From Rhizobium sp. PP-CC-3A-592 (GTDB lineage: Bacteria; Pseudomonadota; Alphaproteobacteria; Rhizobiales; Rhizobiaceae), in the NCBI RefSeq assembly GCF_003217095.1, contig NZ_QJSR01000001.1, positions 737,716 to 801,715 of the forward strand: a stretch of DNA of 64,000 nucleotides. The letters are read 5' to 3'. Made by a program: the position numbers and the translations under genes. The notes beneath the pieces were generated by a model that saw only the letters and a list, made by a program, of their open reading frames with translations, did not search any database and was not told where the DNA came from. Positions 7,781 through 19,393 of the stretch are shown here, in pieces (within the stretch, counting starts at the first letter, position 1; each line of letters begins with the position of its first letter).

Positions 7781-8763
7781 CAGTCCCCCGCGATCCCCAG
7801 CAGCTCCGCGTCGAGCGCGTGGAGGAAGCGTTCGGCCGTGGCGGCGTCGAGGCCGAGGTCGTGGTGGCCGAGGCGGGAGGCGACGCGGATATCGACGAAG
7901 GTGGTTTCGGATTCCTCGCGAAGGCGGATGACGAGATCGAAGCGGAAGCCGGCGATGCGGCTGCGGCTTTCGCCCTGCAGGAGGATGTCGCCGGCTTTTC
8001 GGCCGGGCGGCAGGGGGCCCGCATCCTGCTTCGGCCGCGAGAGCGGAATGGGGACCGGTCCCGGATCCCGCGCGGCGGGGACGTTGCGTCCGCCTTTTCC
8101 CGTCGCCGTTTTGCCCGTGGCCTTACTTGTGGCCTTGCCGGGCGTATCGCGCAGGGCGTCGGCCGGGGGCTCCGGCCGCAAAGCGAGATCCTCGAAGTCC
8201 GGCTCGGCATTCTCAAGGCCCTCTTCCGCGACGATGGCGATGCCCGACTGGTCGGCCACCGTGCGCACGCCGGTCAGCACCCGGTCGAGCGCGCCGTCGT
8301 AGCGACGCCCGGTGAGGGCGGGATAGGCGCGCGCCTGGGCCTGCCGGTCGGCAACGACGGGGGCAGCCGGGGTCAGCCAGCCCGTCTCGATCGGACGGTC
8401 GCGGATGAACGGCGGCGGTGTTGCGAGGTCGGTGGAGACATCGGTGATCGCAGGCTTCGCCATGACCTGCGAGAGAACGAGCCCGGCGGCGGCCAGCGGG
8501 AGAGACGCATAGAGCAAAGCCATGGTGGACGCGATGCCGCCGACCGCCGCCACCTGCCACAGGCGGACGAAGCCAACCATGGAGAGGAGGACGGCCACCA
8601 GCGCCAGCCCGGCACTGACGAGGGCGAACGTCACGAAGAGCGTGCTGGAGAGCGAGCCGAAGCGATGAGCCGCAAGCGACAGGACGAACAGGACGAAGGC
8701 AAGCCGCGCGACGTGGCGCGCCCAGCGGGCGGCGTAGGATATCGGGCGCTGATAGGTGATCAT
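7780..8763 (-). CDS. DUF1499 membrane protein
   Basis: Protein of 327 aa with three to four predicted N-terminal membrane segments (about residues 15-105). A soluble DUF1499 domain follows: it begins around PPFIRDRP, includes a low-complexity Lys/Thr/Gly linker (TPGKATSKATGKTATGKGG), and continues through FRFDLVIRLREESETTFVDIR to the end. DUF1499 has no established biochemical role. The linker inside the domain is probably an insertion relative to shorter homologues. The stop codon touches the end of the 54-bp palindrome. Confidence 0.8.
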   Translation of the reverse strand: MITYQRPISYAARWARHVARLAFVLFVLSLAAHRFGSLSSTLFVTFALVSAGLALVAVLLSMVGFVRLWQVAAVGGIASTMALLYASLPLAAAGLVLSQVMAKPAITDVSTDLATPPPFIRDRPIETGWLTPAAPVVADRQAQARAYPALTGRRYDGALDRVLTGVRTVADQSGIAIVAEEGLENAEPDFEDLALRPEPPADALRDTPGKATSKATGKTATGKGGRNVPAARDPGPVPIPLSRPKQDAGPLPPGRKAGDILLQGESRSRIAGFRFDLVIRLREESETTFVDIRVASRLGHHDLGLDAATAERFLHALDAELLGIAGD

Positions 8764-8790
8764 TGTCGGCCGAACCTCTGTCTCTGCCTT

Positions 8791-8894
8791 TAGAGCGTTT
8801 CCGCGTTTCTCCGAATCGCGAAAACCCTCTATCTCATTGTTTTAACGCAATTCCGGACGCAAAACCGCTGCGCACATTTGCTGGAATTGCTCTC
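8791..8894. repeat. Rhizobial-type intergenic repeat (GCGTTTCCGCG ... GGAATTGCTCT)
   Basis: The stretch from TAGAGCGTTTCCGCG through TTTTAACGCAATTCCGGACG to CTGGAATTGCTCT is a sequence type I recognise as recurrent between rhizobial genes. The AATTCC cores form an internal inverted repeat. It lies in the 466-nt gap 8764-9229, which holds no gene other than repeats and the promoter of the following gene. Confidence 0.6.
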
Positions 8895-8923
8895 GTCGGC
8901 CGGTGCGCCGTCGCCTTGTCCTC

Positions 8924-8976
8924 ATAGCAAGTCTCGATGATAGGACCTACGGAGTTCTGTCATCGAGACGTGCTAT
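8924..8976. repeat. Diverged copy of the 7727-7780 palindrome
   Basis: ATAGCAAGTCTCGATGATAG on the left pairs imperfectly with CATCGAGACGTGCTAT on the right. Both share the core CGATGATAGGA-CCTA with the 54-bp palindrome at 7727. Presence of two members 1.2 kb apart supports a dispersed hairpin family. Confidence 0.75.
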
Positions 8977-9229
8977 CGGCTATCCAAGGCTGATTCCCGC
9001 AACGGCGCAACAGAACGGCAAGAGGTTTCGGTACGCCTCTGCTTTCGCATGTCTGACTGTCGAGGAACATTTGCGGGGACGCGGCGTTTACCAGCGCTTC
9101 ATAATCTTCCGCAACCGGGAGACGCGTTGCCACGGAATTGCCATTCTTGTTAACAAAATTATCGATGAGCTTGGGCCTGCAAGACAATGACTGGGCCCTG
9201 TTCCACCGGATCGGGCCGGTTGCGAAGGG

Positions 9230-9622
9230 ATGACGACCATGCGTTCTCAGAATATCGAAACCCACGCCGCTGCGGGCACGCCGGAGGGCATCGAGCTCGA
9301 ATTCACCATGGAGATGCTGGAGCTGGAACTGTCGCTCGACGGCACGGCACCGGACGGCGACGACTTTTCCGACAGGGTGCGCGCCGCTGCGGCCGACCTC
9401 AAGGGGGCGTTCCTGTTCGAACTCCCCGCCTCCGGCCTCGTGGAGAATTGCGAGCGGATCGCCGTGCTGCGGATCCCGCGCGACCGCGGCACGGGCAGCG
9501 AGACGATCTTCGCCTGCCTGGAAGCCGACGGCACCTCGATCCGGATCGAGAAGCCGGACGAGCGCACCATGGGCCTTGCCAATTTTGCACAAGCCTTCGT
9601 GGATGTGTTCCAGCGGATGTAA
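9230..9622 (+). CDS. Hypothetical protein, 130 aa
   Basis: Not recognised. The protein is acidic and soluble, with no signal peptide or membrane helix. It contains an early run rich in Glu/Leu (IELEFTMEMLELELSLDG), which looks like a beta-rich or amphipathic segment. ATG 9230 follows a weak GAAGGG; a second ATG at 9239 is possible. The reading frame has codon use like its neighbours. It is flanked by repeats on both sides and stands alone between two minus-strand genes. Confidence 0.65.
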   Translation: MTTMRSQNIETHAAAGTPEGIELEFTMEMLELELSLDGTAPDGDDFSDRVRAAAADLKGAFLFELPASGLVENCERIAVLRIPRDRGTGSETIFACLEADGTSIRIEKPDERTMGLANFAQAFVDVFQRM

Positions 9623-9636
9623 GCAGTGGGCGTAGC

Positions 9637-9744
9637 GCTAAAGCGCGTCGCGATCTTTCAGATTCGCTCCCAGCGCTTTAGGTCCTTGTTTTTGCGCATG
9701 TCGTTATCGCAAAACCGCGGCACACGTTTGCGCGGCATGCTTTA
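9637..9744. repeat. Rhizobial-type intergenic repeat (AAAGCGCGTCGCGATC ... GCATGCTTTA)
   Basis: Begins CTAAAGCGCGTCGCGATC and ends GCGGCATGCTTTA, with AGCGCTTTAGGTC and TCGTTATCGCAAAACCGC inside. I recognise it as a second frequently dispersed rhizobial repeat. It fills the whole gap between the hypothetical gene and the diguanylate cyclase, and its end supplies the stop codon of the latter. Confidence 0.6.
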
Positions 9745-11580
9745 GCCCGCCAGCGCCCGGCGTTCGGGCATGGGCCGTTCCACCGCGCCGCCGAAGATGC
9801 GGTAGGTGTTCCGGCCGCCTCGCTTGGCGTCATAAAGCGCGATGTCCGCATTGCAGCAAAGCTGCGAGAAGGATGAAGCTCCGGCCTCCTTCTCGTCCCC
9901 GTCCGTCATCAGGGCGAGCCCGATGCTCGCGCCGACCCGGATTGGTATGCCGTTGATATCAATCGGCTTGTTGAACTGCAGGAGGATGTGGCGTGCGAAG
10001 GCTTCAAGCCCGGCTGCATTCGGCGCGCTTGTGCAAATGGCAAATTCGTCGCCGCCCAGACGCGCGAGCAGGCTTTCCGGGCCGACAGCATTCGAAAGAC
10101 GGACGGCGATGTCGCGCAGAAGCTGGTCGCCCGCGAAGTGCCCGAGCGTATCGTTGACGGTTTTGAATCCGTCGAGATCGATATAGAGCACGCCGATGCG
10201 GCTCTCGGCCTCCAGCGTGTCCGTCACTGCCGTGTCGGCCGTGGCCGTGTCGGCCCGGGCAGTGTCGGCCGTGGCAGTGTCGGCGATGGCGGCGGAGAAC
10301 CGGGTATCGCCGAGGCCGAGAAACCGGGCGCGATTAAGAAGGCCGGTCAGCGGATCGGTTTCCGCCCGGACGCGCAGCCGCTCGGTCAGCTCGCGCCGTT
10401 CGGCAAGCTGGCCTTCCAGCCGGGCGATGGCATCAAAGAGATCGTTGAGTTCACGCGTATCCGCCTCGAAGCGCGGGCGCCCGACCGGCTTTTCCTCGGC
10501 CAGCCCGACGATCATCTCATGGGCCGTCAGCAGCGGGCGAAGCACCGAGAGGAACAGGCGGCGCATGACGACGACCAGCAGGATCAGGAGCAGCACGGTT
10601 GCCGCCGCCATGCCGATGAGCCGGATGAAGGCGATATCGCGGCTGCGGACGATATCGGTCACCATCTGGTGGATGGCCGCCTTGCGCAGGTCTTCAAGCG
10701 GAACGAGCGTCGGAACGTAAAGGCCGGTCAGCCCTGCCGGGGCGATGCTGTAGTGCCCGCCGGCGCGTCCCTCCAGCGTCAGCTTTTCGATAAGGCGGAC
10801 GCCGCGCCCGATGAAGAGCCGGCGCACCTCACCCATCAGCGCGCGCAGGTTCGCATCCGACACGTCGAGACGCACGCCGAGCATCTGCATCAGCTGGTCG
10901 ATACGGCCCTGCGTGCGGTCGACCCTGCCGGCAGCAGTGGGCGAAAGCGGAAGCGCGCGGGATACGCTGGGCACGACATAGCTCGCCAGCCGGCCGGCCT
11001 GCTCACGCAGATTGGTCACGATGAGGGCGGTGAACACGCTGCCGGCCAAAGCCGGGTTCTTCTTTTCCAGCGTTTCCGCCGCCAGATCGACGGTCGGCTG
11101 GATCTCGTCCGCGATCCCGAACATGGCAGCGATCGCCTCGGTCATCATATCGAGGGTGCGCTCCGCGTACGGCATCTGCGCAATGCCGTCGATGCGGTCG
11201 CGGGCAAGACCCAGTGCCTCGCGCAGGCTGCGGACGATGCCCGGCGCAAGCGGCAGGTTCCGCGTCCGGTCCACCACCGACAGGGCGATATCGGTTGCGC
11301 GGCGGGCTTCCGCCAAGCGGGTCACGGCCGAGGGATCGGCGCCGACCTCGACCGACATGAGAACATTGGACGGACCACGCTCGGCCGACAGCGCGCGCGA
11401 CGCAATCAGCAGCGCTTCATATTCCTGGACGGAGACAAGGCTTCTTTCCGCATCGACATAGGCCGTGACCGATGGCGCGACGATCCAGACCGCCATGCCG
11501 ATGAGGGCTGCCCCGACGACGAGGGAGGTGTTGCGCCACGTGCAGTAGAGCGATCGAGCGCCGCGCTTTCCCTGGTTCAT
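9742..11580 (-). CDS. Membrane-bound diguanylate cyclase (GGDEF)
   Basis: Inner-membrane enzyme of 612 aa predicted to make c-di-GMP from two GTP. A membrane helix at about 15-38 is followed by a helical periplasmic region of about 270 residues (with ALSAERGPSNVLMS, like a nitrate/four-helix sensor), then a second helix near 320-345 and a short HAMP-like linker. The C-terminal GGDEF domain begins at DPLTGLLNR and has the intact active-site motif RLGGDEFA near residue 508. A repetitive (A/T)DTA insert of about 25 residues sits between DTRFSAAIA and the IGVLYIDLDGF strand, encoded by a 15-bp tandem repeat. No EAL domain. Confidence 0.9.
   Translation of the reverse strand: MNQGKRGARSLYCTWRNTSLVVGAALIGMAVWIVAPSVTAYVDAERSLVSVQEYEALLIASRALSAERGPSNVLMSVEVGADPSAVTRLAEARRATDIALSVVDRTRNLPLAPGIVRSLREALGLARDRIDGIAQMPYAERTLDMMTEAIAAMFGIADEIQPTVDLAAETLEKKNPALAGSVFTALIVTNLREQAGRLASYVVPSVSRALPLSPTAAGRVDRTQGRIDQLMQMLGVRLDVSDANLRALMGEVRRLFIGRGVRLIEKLTLEGRAGGHYSIAPAGLTGLYVPTLVPLEDLRKAAIHQMVTDIVRSRDIAFIRLIGMAAATVLLLILLVVVMRRLFLSVLRPLLTAHEMIVGLAEEKPVGRPRFEADTRELNDLFDAIARLEGQLAERRELTERLRVRAETDPLTGLLNRARFLGLGDTRFSAAIADTATADTARADTATADTAVTDTLEAESRIGVLYIDLDGFKTVNDTLGHFAGDQLLRDIAVRLSNAVGPESLLARLGGDEFAICTSAPNAAGLEAFARHILLQFNKPIDINGIPIRVGASIGLALMTDGDEKEAGASSFSQLCCNADIALYDAKRGGRNTYRIFGGAVERPMPERRALAG
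10217..10291. repeat. 15-bp tandem repeat inside the GGDEF gene (five units)
   Basis: Five consecutive 15-nt units of the type GTGTCGGCCGTGGCC, the first diverged, encode a repeated TADTA-like pentapeptide on the minus strand. The unit is a multiple of three, so copy-number change keeps the frame. The insert falls in a loop near the start of the cyclase domain. Confidence 0.85.
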
Positions 11581-11686
11581 CCGTTAAGTCCTTGAGCGTT
11601 GTCTGCTTAATTTCTTACTGATGAACCTTTAAGCGGTCGTGAAGAGCCCGGTTGCGCGTCCCAAAATGGGGGTTGCGTTCCCAGGA

Positions 11687-14362
<2,676 letters not shown>

Positions 14363-14701
14363 GTCCGTCTCCACCCTGAGACTACAGCGCCGTTCGTCCT
14401 ACATGACGCACTCAGTTTCGCTGTAGCATTTTGAACCTGCTGCATGATTTTTTCCGGACATCGGTCGCGATTTCCGGAATCATGCAGTGGCCGTCCGCAC
14501 GCCGCATTCCCGCAACCTCCGGTCCGTCCCGCCTCGTCTCCCCCTTCACGCTACAACATCAGTCCCCGATTAGGAATGCTGCGGATGCGGGATTATTGTT
14601 GCATTGCAGCAAAATTATTGCGGGGTGGGTGCGTGGTGTCCACACATCTTGCAGTCCTTGTCTTTTTTGATTTTTCCACTGTTTCCTGATAGGAATGATG
14701 C
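14363..14701. other. Intergenic region with hairpin and AT-rich leader of the nucleotidyltransferase module
   Basis: No gene seen. It contains the inverted repeat listed at 14440-14487. An AT-richer stretch at about 14,590-14,700 includes TTGTTGCATTGCAGCAA, an imperfect dyad that could serve as an operator for the downstream two-gene module. Confidence 0.5.
14440..14487. repeat. Inverted repeat CTGCATGAT ... ATCATGCAG
   Basis: Arms CTGCATGAT and ATCATGCAG enclose inner arms TCCGGA/TCCGGA around a short centre. This CATGATTTTTTCCGGA type of hairpin is one I recognise between genes in rhizobial chromosomes. It lies 78 nt upstream of the ppdK start, and 215 nt before the next plus-strand gene. 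Confidence 0.65.
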
Positions 14702-14923
14702 ATGGCGCAACGTTGTGCGTATCAGATTGTACCCGCGGAATTCCCCGAGCTTCGAACCCTCGTCTGGAACAGGGATCCCTTGCGCCCCATCGATGCCGAG
14801 GAAGTCTTTGCCCTCTACGAGCGAAACTGGCGCTTCGTCGATCGCGATCGCCTGTCGGACAAGGAAGCGATGCTGATCCGGGAACTGACCGATACGTTCG
14901 GTCACGGCCGCATGCTGGCGTGA
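14702..14923 (+). CDS. Small partner protein of the AbiEii-type nucleotidyltransferase
   Basis: A 73-aa protein encoded just before, and overlapping by one base (TGATG), the nucleotidyltransferase gene. It is not recognised by family. It has a mixed charged composition, a central block PIDAEEVFALYERNWRFVD and no DNA-binding motif I can identify. The tight coupling and small size suggest an antitoxin or accessory partner. It is far shorter than the usual AbiEi antitoxin and lacks its wHTH, so it would be a different partner type. The role is inferred from position only. Confidence 0.7.
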   Translation: MAQRCAYQIVPAEFPELRTLVWNRDPLRPIDAEEVFALYERNWRFVDRDRLSDKEAMLIRELTDTFGHGRMLA

Positions 14924-15654
14924 TGAGCTATCTCCGCGCCGAACATCAGGCCATCGCGGACGTGCTGTCTTCGATGAACCATGGTGTTCTCCGTTCTGCC
15001 GAATGCTGGTTCGGCGGTGGAACGGCGATCGTTTTGCGCTTTGGCGAGTATAGACAGTCTCTCGATCTGGACTTCCTCTGCTCGAGCGCGGAGGGCTACA
15101 GGGATCTGCGAAACGCCGTCATCGAAAATGGTCCGGGTGCGCTCTTTTCGGATGAGGTGTCTTTGCTACGGGATGTCAGGGCGGATGCCTACGGGATCCG
15201 CATGCTTCTCGAATATCGAGGCCAGCCCATCAAGTTCGAGATCGTCCGGGAGACACGAATCGCGTTGACGGGAGAGAGAGACCCGGTTCTCGGTGTTCCC
15301 ACTCTGTCGATCGAGGACATGTTTGCCGAAAAGCTGCTTGCGAATGCCGATCGTTGCTACGATCGCGCTGTCGGCTACCGTGACGCCATCGATCTCGGCG
15401 TTCTCGTTCAGTTTCATGGAGCGCTTCCAGAAGTGGCCGTGGCCAAATCCGAGGAAGCTTATGGGCGGGATATCGCCCGGAAGCTTGCCGGTATTCTCAA
15501 CCACCTTCTGAATCCCGATGCTGTACGCCATGCCGCATCCACCCTCGACATGGGAGAGGACGCGGTCATATCCGCGGTGTCGGCGCTGCGTTCGGCAGGC
15601 GCTCAGACATTTCCGCAGGCTGGCATTCGGGCGGAAGGCAGCACCTTCGACTGA
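14923..15654 (+). CDS. AbiEii/AbiGii-type nucleotidyltransferase (putative toxin)
   Basis: 243-aa protein with the nucleotidyltransferase core of the AbiEii/AbiGii toxin group. The segment CWFGGGTAIVLRFGEYRQSL plus DLDFL provides the glycine-rich and DxD metal motifs near residues 28-50; PTLSIEDMFAEKLLANADR, with its conserved Lys, follows near 125-145. Known relatives inactivate tRNA or GTP-dependent steps by transferring nucleotides; the exact target here is unknown. The start ATG 14923 overlaps the stop of the 73-aa partner, so the two are co-translated. The frame is open upstream to 14695, but the overlap decides the start. Confidence 0.8.
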   Translation: MSYLRAEHQAIADVLSSMNHGVLRSAECWFGGGTAIVLRFGEYRQSLDLDFLCSSAEGYRDLRNAVIENGPGALFSDEVSLLRDVRADAYGIRMLLEYRGQPIKFEIVRETRIALTGERDPVLGVPTLSIEDMFAEKLLANADRCYDRAVGYRDAIDLGVLVQFHGALPEVAVAKSEEAYGRDIARKLAGILNHLLNPDAVRHAASTLDMGEDAVISAVSALRSAGAQTFPQAGIRAEGSTFD

Positions 15655-15682
15655 CCGTTCCCTCCACTTTCCATACCTGCTC

Positions 15683-18600
15683 TCAAACCGCCTCCCGCAA
15701 CTGCTCCGCCGTCTGCAGATCCACCGACACAAGCTGGCTCACCCCCTGCTCCGCCATGGTGACGCCGAACAGGCGGTTCATGCGGGCCATGGTGATGGGG
15801 TTGTGGGTGATGATGACGAAGCGGGTCTCCGTGGAGGCGGCCATTTCGTCCATGAGGTTGCAGTAGCGCTCGACATTGTGGTCGTCGAGCGGGGCGTCCA
15901 CTTCGTCCAGCACGCAGATCGGCGCGGGATTGGTGAGGAACACGGAGAAGATCAGGGCCATGGCGGTCAAAGCCTGCTCGCCGCCCGACAACAGCGTCAT
16001 GGTCTGCGGCTTCTTGCCCGGCGGGCGAGCGAGGATTTCGAGGCCGGCATCCAGCGGGTCGTCGCTCTCGATCAGTTGCAGCTCGGCCGTACCGCCGCCG
16101 AAGAGGTGGGTGAACAGGCGCTGGAACTGGGCGTTGACGATGTCGAACGCCGCCAGCAGGCGCTCGCGGCCTTCGCGGTTGAGGCTCTGGATGGCGCTGC
16201 GCAGCTTGCGGATCGCGTCGATCACGTCCTCGCGCTCCTTGAGCAGCGCCGCGAGCCGGTCCGCAAGTTCCGTCTGCTCTTCCTCCGCGCGCAGGTTGAC
16301 GGCGCCCAGCCGCTCGCGCTCGATCTTCAGGCGTTCGAGATCGCGCTCGACGGTGCGCGGGTCGGCCGGCAGGGCATCGACCGCGCGACCGGTGAGGCGC
16401 AGCACATCCTGGGGGCCGATGGACAAAGCCTGGCGGATCGCGGCCTCCACCTCGACGCGCTTTTCACGCGCCGACATCAGCCGTTCCTCGGCGCGGCCGC
16501 GCTTCTCGCGGGTCTCCGCCAGTTCGGAGAGAGCGGTCGCGGCAAGGCGATCGGCATCCCGCTGGCGGGTTTCGGCCTCGACCAGCCGGTCGGCCGCCGC
16601 GCGGCGGGCCGCTTCCATGTCCGAGAGGGCGCTCATCAGCGCGCGGCGCTTCTCGTCGAATTCGTCGGGCGCGTCGAGAATGGCCTCGATCTCGTCGCGG
16701 GCTTCAGTCTCGCGGTCGCGCAGCGTGGCGATATGGTCGTCCGCGCTGGCCGCACGGCTCGCCCATGTCTCGCGCTCGGCGGCGATCGCCCGCAGACGGC
16801 GCTCTCGCGCCTCGGTCTCGCGGTTGAGGCCATCCGAGAGAGCGCGGGCCTCGGCAAGCGCCGCACGATCGGCCGCAACGGCTGAGCCTTGCGCGGCGAG
16901 GCGCTGGTCGAGGCCGGCCATGTCGGGCGCATCCTCGAGCGCCGCGACGGCATCCTCCAGCGTGACCACCGCCTCCTCGTGGCTCTCTGCGATGCGGGCG
17001 GCGGTCTCAGTCAGCACCGCGCGGCGGCGGGCGAGATCGCCCTGGGCGCGCTCGGCCAAGGCCAGCGCATCGCGCGCCTCCGACAGGTGGCGGATCGCCT
17101 GCCGCTCGGCCTCGCGCGTCATCCGCACTGCGTCGTCGCAGGCGCGGATCGCGTCCGTCGCTGCCTTCAGGGTGCGTTCGCAATGCTCCAGACCGTCGGC
17201 GGCTTCCGCGATCTCGGCGTCCAGTTCGCTCAGGCGGTTGCGGTTCTCAAGCCGGAGGGTGGCGGCACTCGGCGCGTCGGCACCGGTGACATGGCCATCC
17301 CAGCGCCAGAGGGCGCCGGACCGGGTCACGAGCCGCTGCCCGGGGTTAAGCACCGGGAGCAGCCGCGCCGCCTCGGTATCGTCGGCAACGATGCCGACCT
17401 GCGACAGGCCGCGCTGGAGGGCATCCGGCACTGTCATATGATCGATCAGCGGGGCGACGCCCTGCGGCAAGGCGGGGTCGGCCTCCCCCAATCCGGGATC
17501 GCGCCAGTGCACGGGGGCGGACGGGTCGAGCGGCGATTCGAGGTCGTCGCCCAGCGCCGCACCCAGCAGCGCCTCGAAACCGCGCTCGACGGTGATGGCA
17601 TCGACCACGGGGCTCGCGCCGCCGGCAAGCGTTGCAGCTTCGAGCAGGCGGCGGATGGTGCGCGCTTCGGTTTCCGCCGCGCTCAGCCGCGCCCGCGCGG
17701 CCTCCAGCGGTCCGCGCGCCTCCGCTTCGCGGGCCCGCGCCTCGCCCAGAGCGTCCTCGGCCTCGGCAACGGCCTCTGTCCGCGCCTCGATGTCGGCCTC
17801 CGCCGCGTCCACGGCCTCGCGGCGGATATCGGGGTCTTCGAGGCTTGCGATCTCGCGGTCGAGCGTGTCGATTTCGCCGGCCTGCTCGGACATCTGGCGG
17901 GAGAGGCGCATGCGGCGGTCGCCGAGATCGCGGATCGTGCGCTCCAGCTGGGCGCGGGAGGCAGACGCCTCGGCGCGCTCGGCCGTCAGCGTGGAGAGTG
18001 TCCGTTCGCTCGCGGCCAGCACGTCCTGCGCATCTGCAAGGCGCTCGCGCGCGTCTTCTGCCCGCTCGCCGGCATCCTCGGCGTCTTCCCGCAGGGCTTC
18101 GGCTTCCTCCTCCAGCCGCGCCATCGCGCCGGCATTTTCCAGCGCCAGCCGCTCCTCGCGGGCGATGTCTTCGCCCAGCTGCGTCAGGCGGCGCTGCAGC
18201 TCGTCGCGGCGGCGCAGCGTGCGGCTCATATCCTCGTCGAGCTGGGTGCGGGCGATCTGCAGCCGCTGGAGCCCGGCGGCCGTGCGGGCCTCCTCCTCGC
18301 GCAGGTCCGGCAGCTTCAGGCTTGCGATCGCCTGGGTCTTCGCCGCCTCCATCTGGGCCTGCGCCTTTTCGGCCACCAGCGAGGTCGCCTGGTTCAGCAG
18401 GCTGTCGGCTTCCGCCTCGGCCTGCTTGGCCTGCACCCAGCGGATGTGGAAGAGCATGGCGTCGTGGGCGCGGATCTCGGCCGAGAGCATCTTGAAACGA
18501 TTGGCCTGTCGCGACTGCCGCTTGAGGCTTTCGATGCGGTTTTCCAGCTCGCCCGTCACCTCGTCCAGCCGTTCGAGGTTGGTTTCTGCACCGCGCAGGC

Positions 18601-19147
18601 GCAGCTCCGCCTCGTGGCGGCGGGAGTGGAGGCCGGAAATGCCGGCGGCTTCCTCGAGCAGTTGCCGGCGGGCCTGGGGCTTGGCGGCGATCAGCTCACC
18701 GATGCGGCCCTGCCCGACCATGGAGGGCGAGCGGGCGCCGGTCGAGGCATCCGCAAAGAGCAGCTGCACGTCCTTGGCGCGGGCCTCGCGGCCGTTGATG
18801 CGGTAGACGGAGCCGTTCTCGCGCTCGATGCGGCGCGTGACCTGAATTTCGTCGCTGTCGTTGAAGGCGGCGGGCGCGGTGCGGTCGGTGTTGTCGAGAT
18901 AGAGGCCGACCTCAGCGGTGTTGCGCGCCGGGCGTTTGCCGGAACCGGAGAAGATCACATCGTCCATGCCGGACGCGCGCATGTTCTTGTAGGAATTCTC
19001 GCCCATCACCCAGCGAAGCGCTTCGACGAGGTTCGACTTGCCACAGCCGTTCGGCCCGACGACACCGGTCAGGCCGCGCTCGATGACGAACTCGGACGGC
19101 TCCACGAAGGATTTGAAGCCGACCACGCGCAGCTTGGTGAATTTCAT
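15683..19147 (-). CDS. smc: Chromosome segregation protein SMC
   Basis: 1,154-aa SMC ATPase that compacts and segregates the chromosome with ScpA/ScpB. The N-terminal head starts MKFTKLRVVGFKSF and has Walker A GPNGCGKSN at 31-39. Long coiled coils rich in Ala/Glu/Arg flank a central hinge (about residues 500-680). The C-terminal head has the signature LLSGGEQAL and Walker B CVLDEVDAPLDD. Length is normal for alphaproteobacteria. The dsbA-like gene lies 246 nt upstream on the same strand, separated by a palindromic repeat, so the genes may be expressed separately. Confidence 0.97.
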   Translation of the reverse strand: MKFTKLRVVGFKSFVEPSEFVIERGLTGVVGPNGCGKSNLVEALRWVMGENSYKNMRASGMDDVIFSGSGKRPARNTAEVGLYLDNTDRTAPAAFNDSDEIQVTRRIERENGSVYRINGREARAKDVQLLFADASTGARSPSMVGQGRIGELIAAKPQARRQLLEEAAGISGLHSRRHEAELRLRGAETNLERLDEVTGELENRIESLKRQSRQANRFKMLSAEIRAHDAMLFHIRWVQAKQAEAEADSLLNQATSLVAEKAQAQMEAAKTQAIASLKLPDLREEEARTAAGLQRLQIARTQLDEDMSRTLRRRDELQRRLTQLGEDIAREERLALENAGAMARLEEEAEALREDAEDAGERAEDARERLADAQDVLAASERTLSTLTAERAEASASRAQLERTIRDLGDRRMRLSRQMSEQAGEIDTLDREIASLEDPDIRREAVDAAEADIEARTEAVAEAEDALGEARAREAEARGPLEAARARLSAAETEARTIRRLLEAATLAGGASPVVDAITVERGFEALLGAALGDDLESPLDPSAPVHWRDPGLGEADPALPQGVAPLIDHMTVPDALQRGLSQVGIVADDTEAARLLPVLNPGQRLVTRSGALWRWDGHVTGADAPSAATLRLENRNRLSELDAEIAEAADGLEHCERTLKAATDAIRACDDAVRMTREAERQAIRHLSEARDALALAERAQGDLARRRAVLTETAARIAESHEEAVVTLEDAVAALEDAPDMAGLDQRLAAQGSAVAADRAALAEARALSDGLNRETEARERRLRAIAAERETWASRAASADDHIATLRDRETEARDEIEAILDAPDEFDEKRRALMSALSDMEAARRAAADRLVEAETRQRDADRLAATALSELAETREKRGRAEERLMSAREKRVEVEAAIRQALSIGPQDVLRLTGRAVDALPADPRTVERDLERLKIERERLGAVNLRAEEEQTELADRLAALLKEREDVIDAIRKLRSAIQSLNREGRERLLAAFDIVNAQFQRLFTHLFGGGTAELQLIESDDPLDAGLEILARPPGKKPQTMTLLSGGEQALTAMALIFSVFLTNPAPICVLDEVDAPLDDHNVERYCNLMDEMAASTETRFVIITHNPITMARMNRLFGVTMAEQGVSQLVSVDLQTAEQLREAV

Positions 19148-19195
19148 GACGGCGTGCCCGTCTTGAACGGGAAGGAGGTCATGAGAGCGGAAAGT

Positions 19196-19380
19196 GGCAC
19201 GGTTTCCCGTGCCGCCTGTGTGAAGGCGAACGTTTTCGTTCGCGAAGCGTCATCCTCGGCCTTGTGCCGAGGATCCGCCGACGTCGGGGCAACCGGGCCG
19301 TTGCAGATACTCGGGACAAGCCCAAGCATGACGGAGGAGCGGGCTGCGGACGTTCCGAACGGCACGGTTTCCCGTGCCGC
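19196..19380. repeat. Composite palindromic repeat between dsbA-like gene and smc
   Basis: A core element at 19246-19334 has terminal inverted sequences (CGTCATCCTCGGCCTTGTGC at one end, GGGACAAGCCCAAGCATGAC at the other). It is flanked on both sides by copies of the small hairpin GGCACGGTTTCCCGTGCC (19196-19213 and 19361-19378). The core belongs to the same family as the copy at 62093-62202 inside the thioesterase gene. It fills most of the 246-nt gap. Confidence 0.8.
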
Positions 19381-19393
19381 AACCGGAAGCGAC

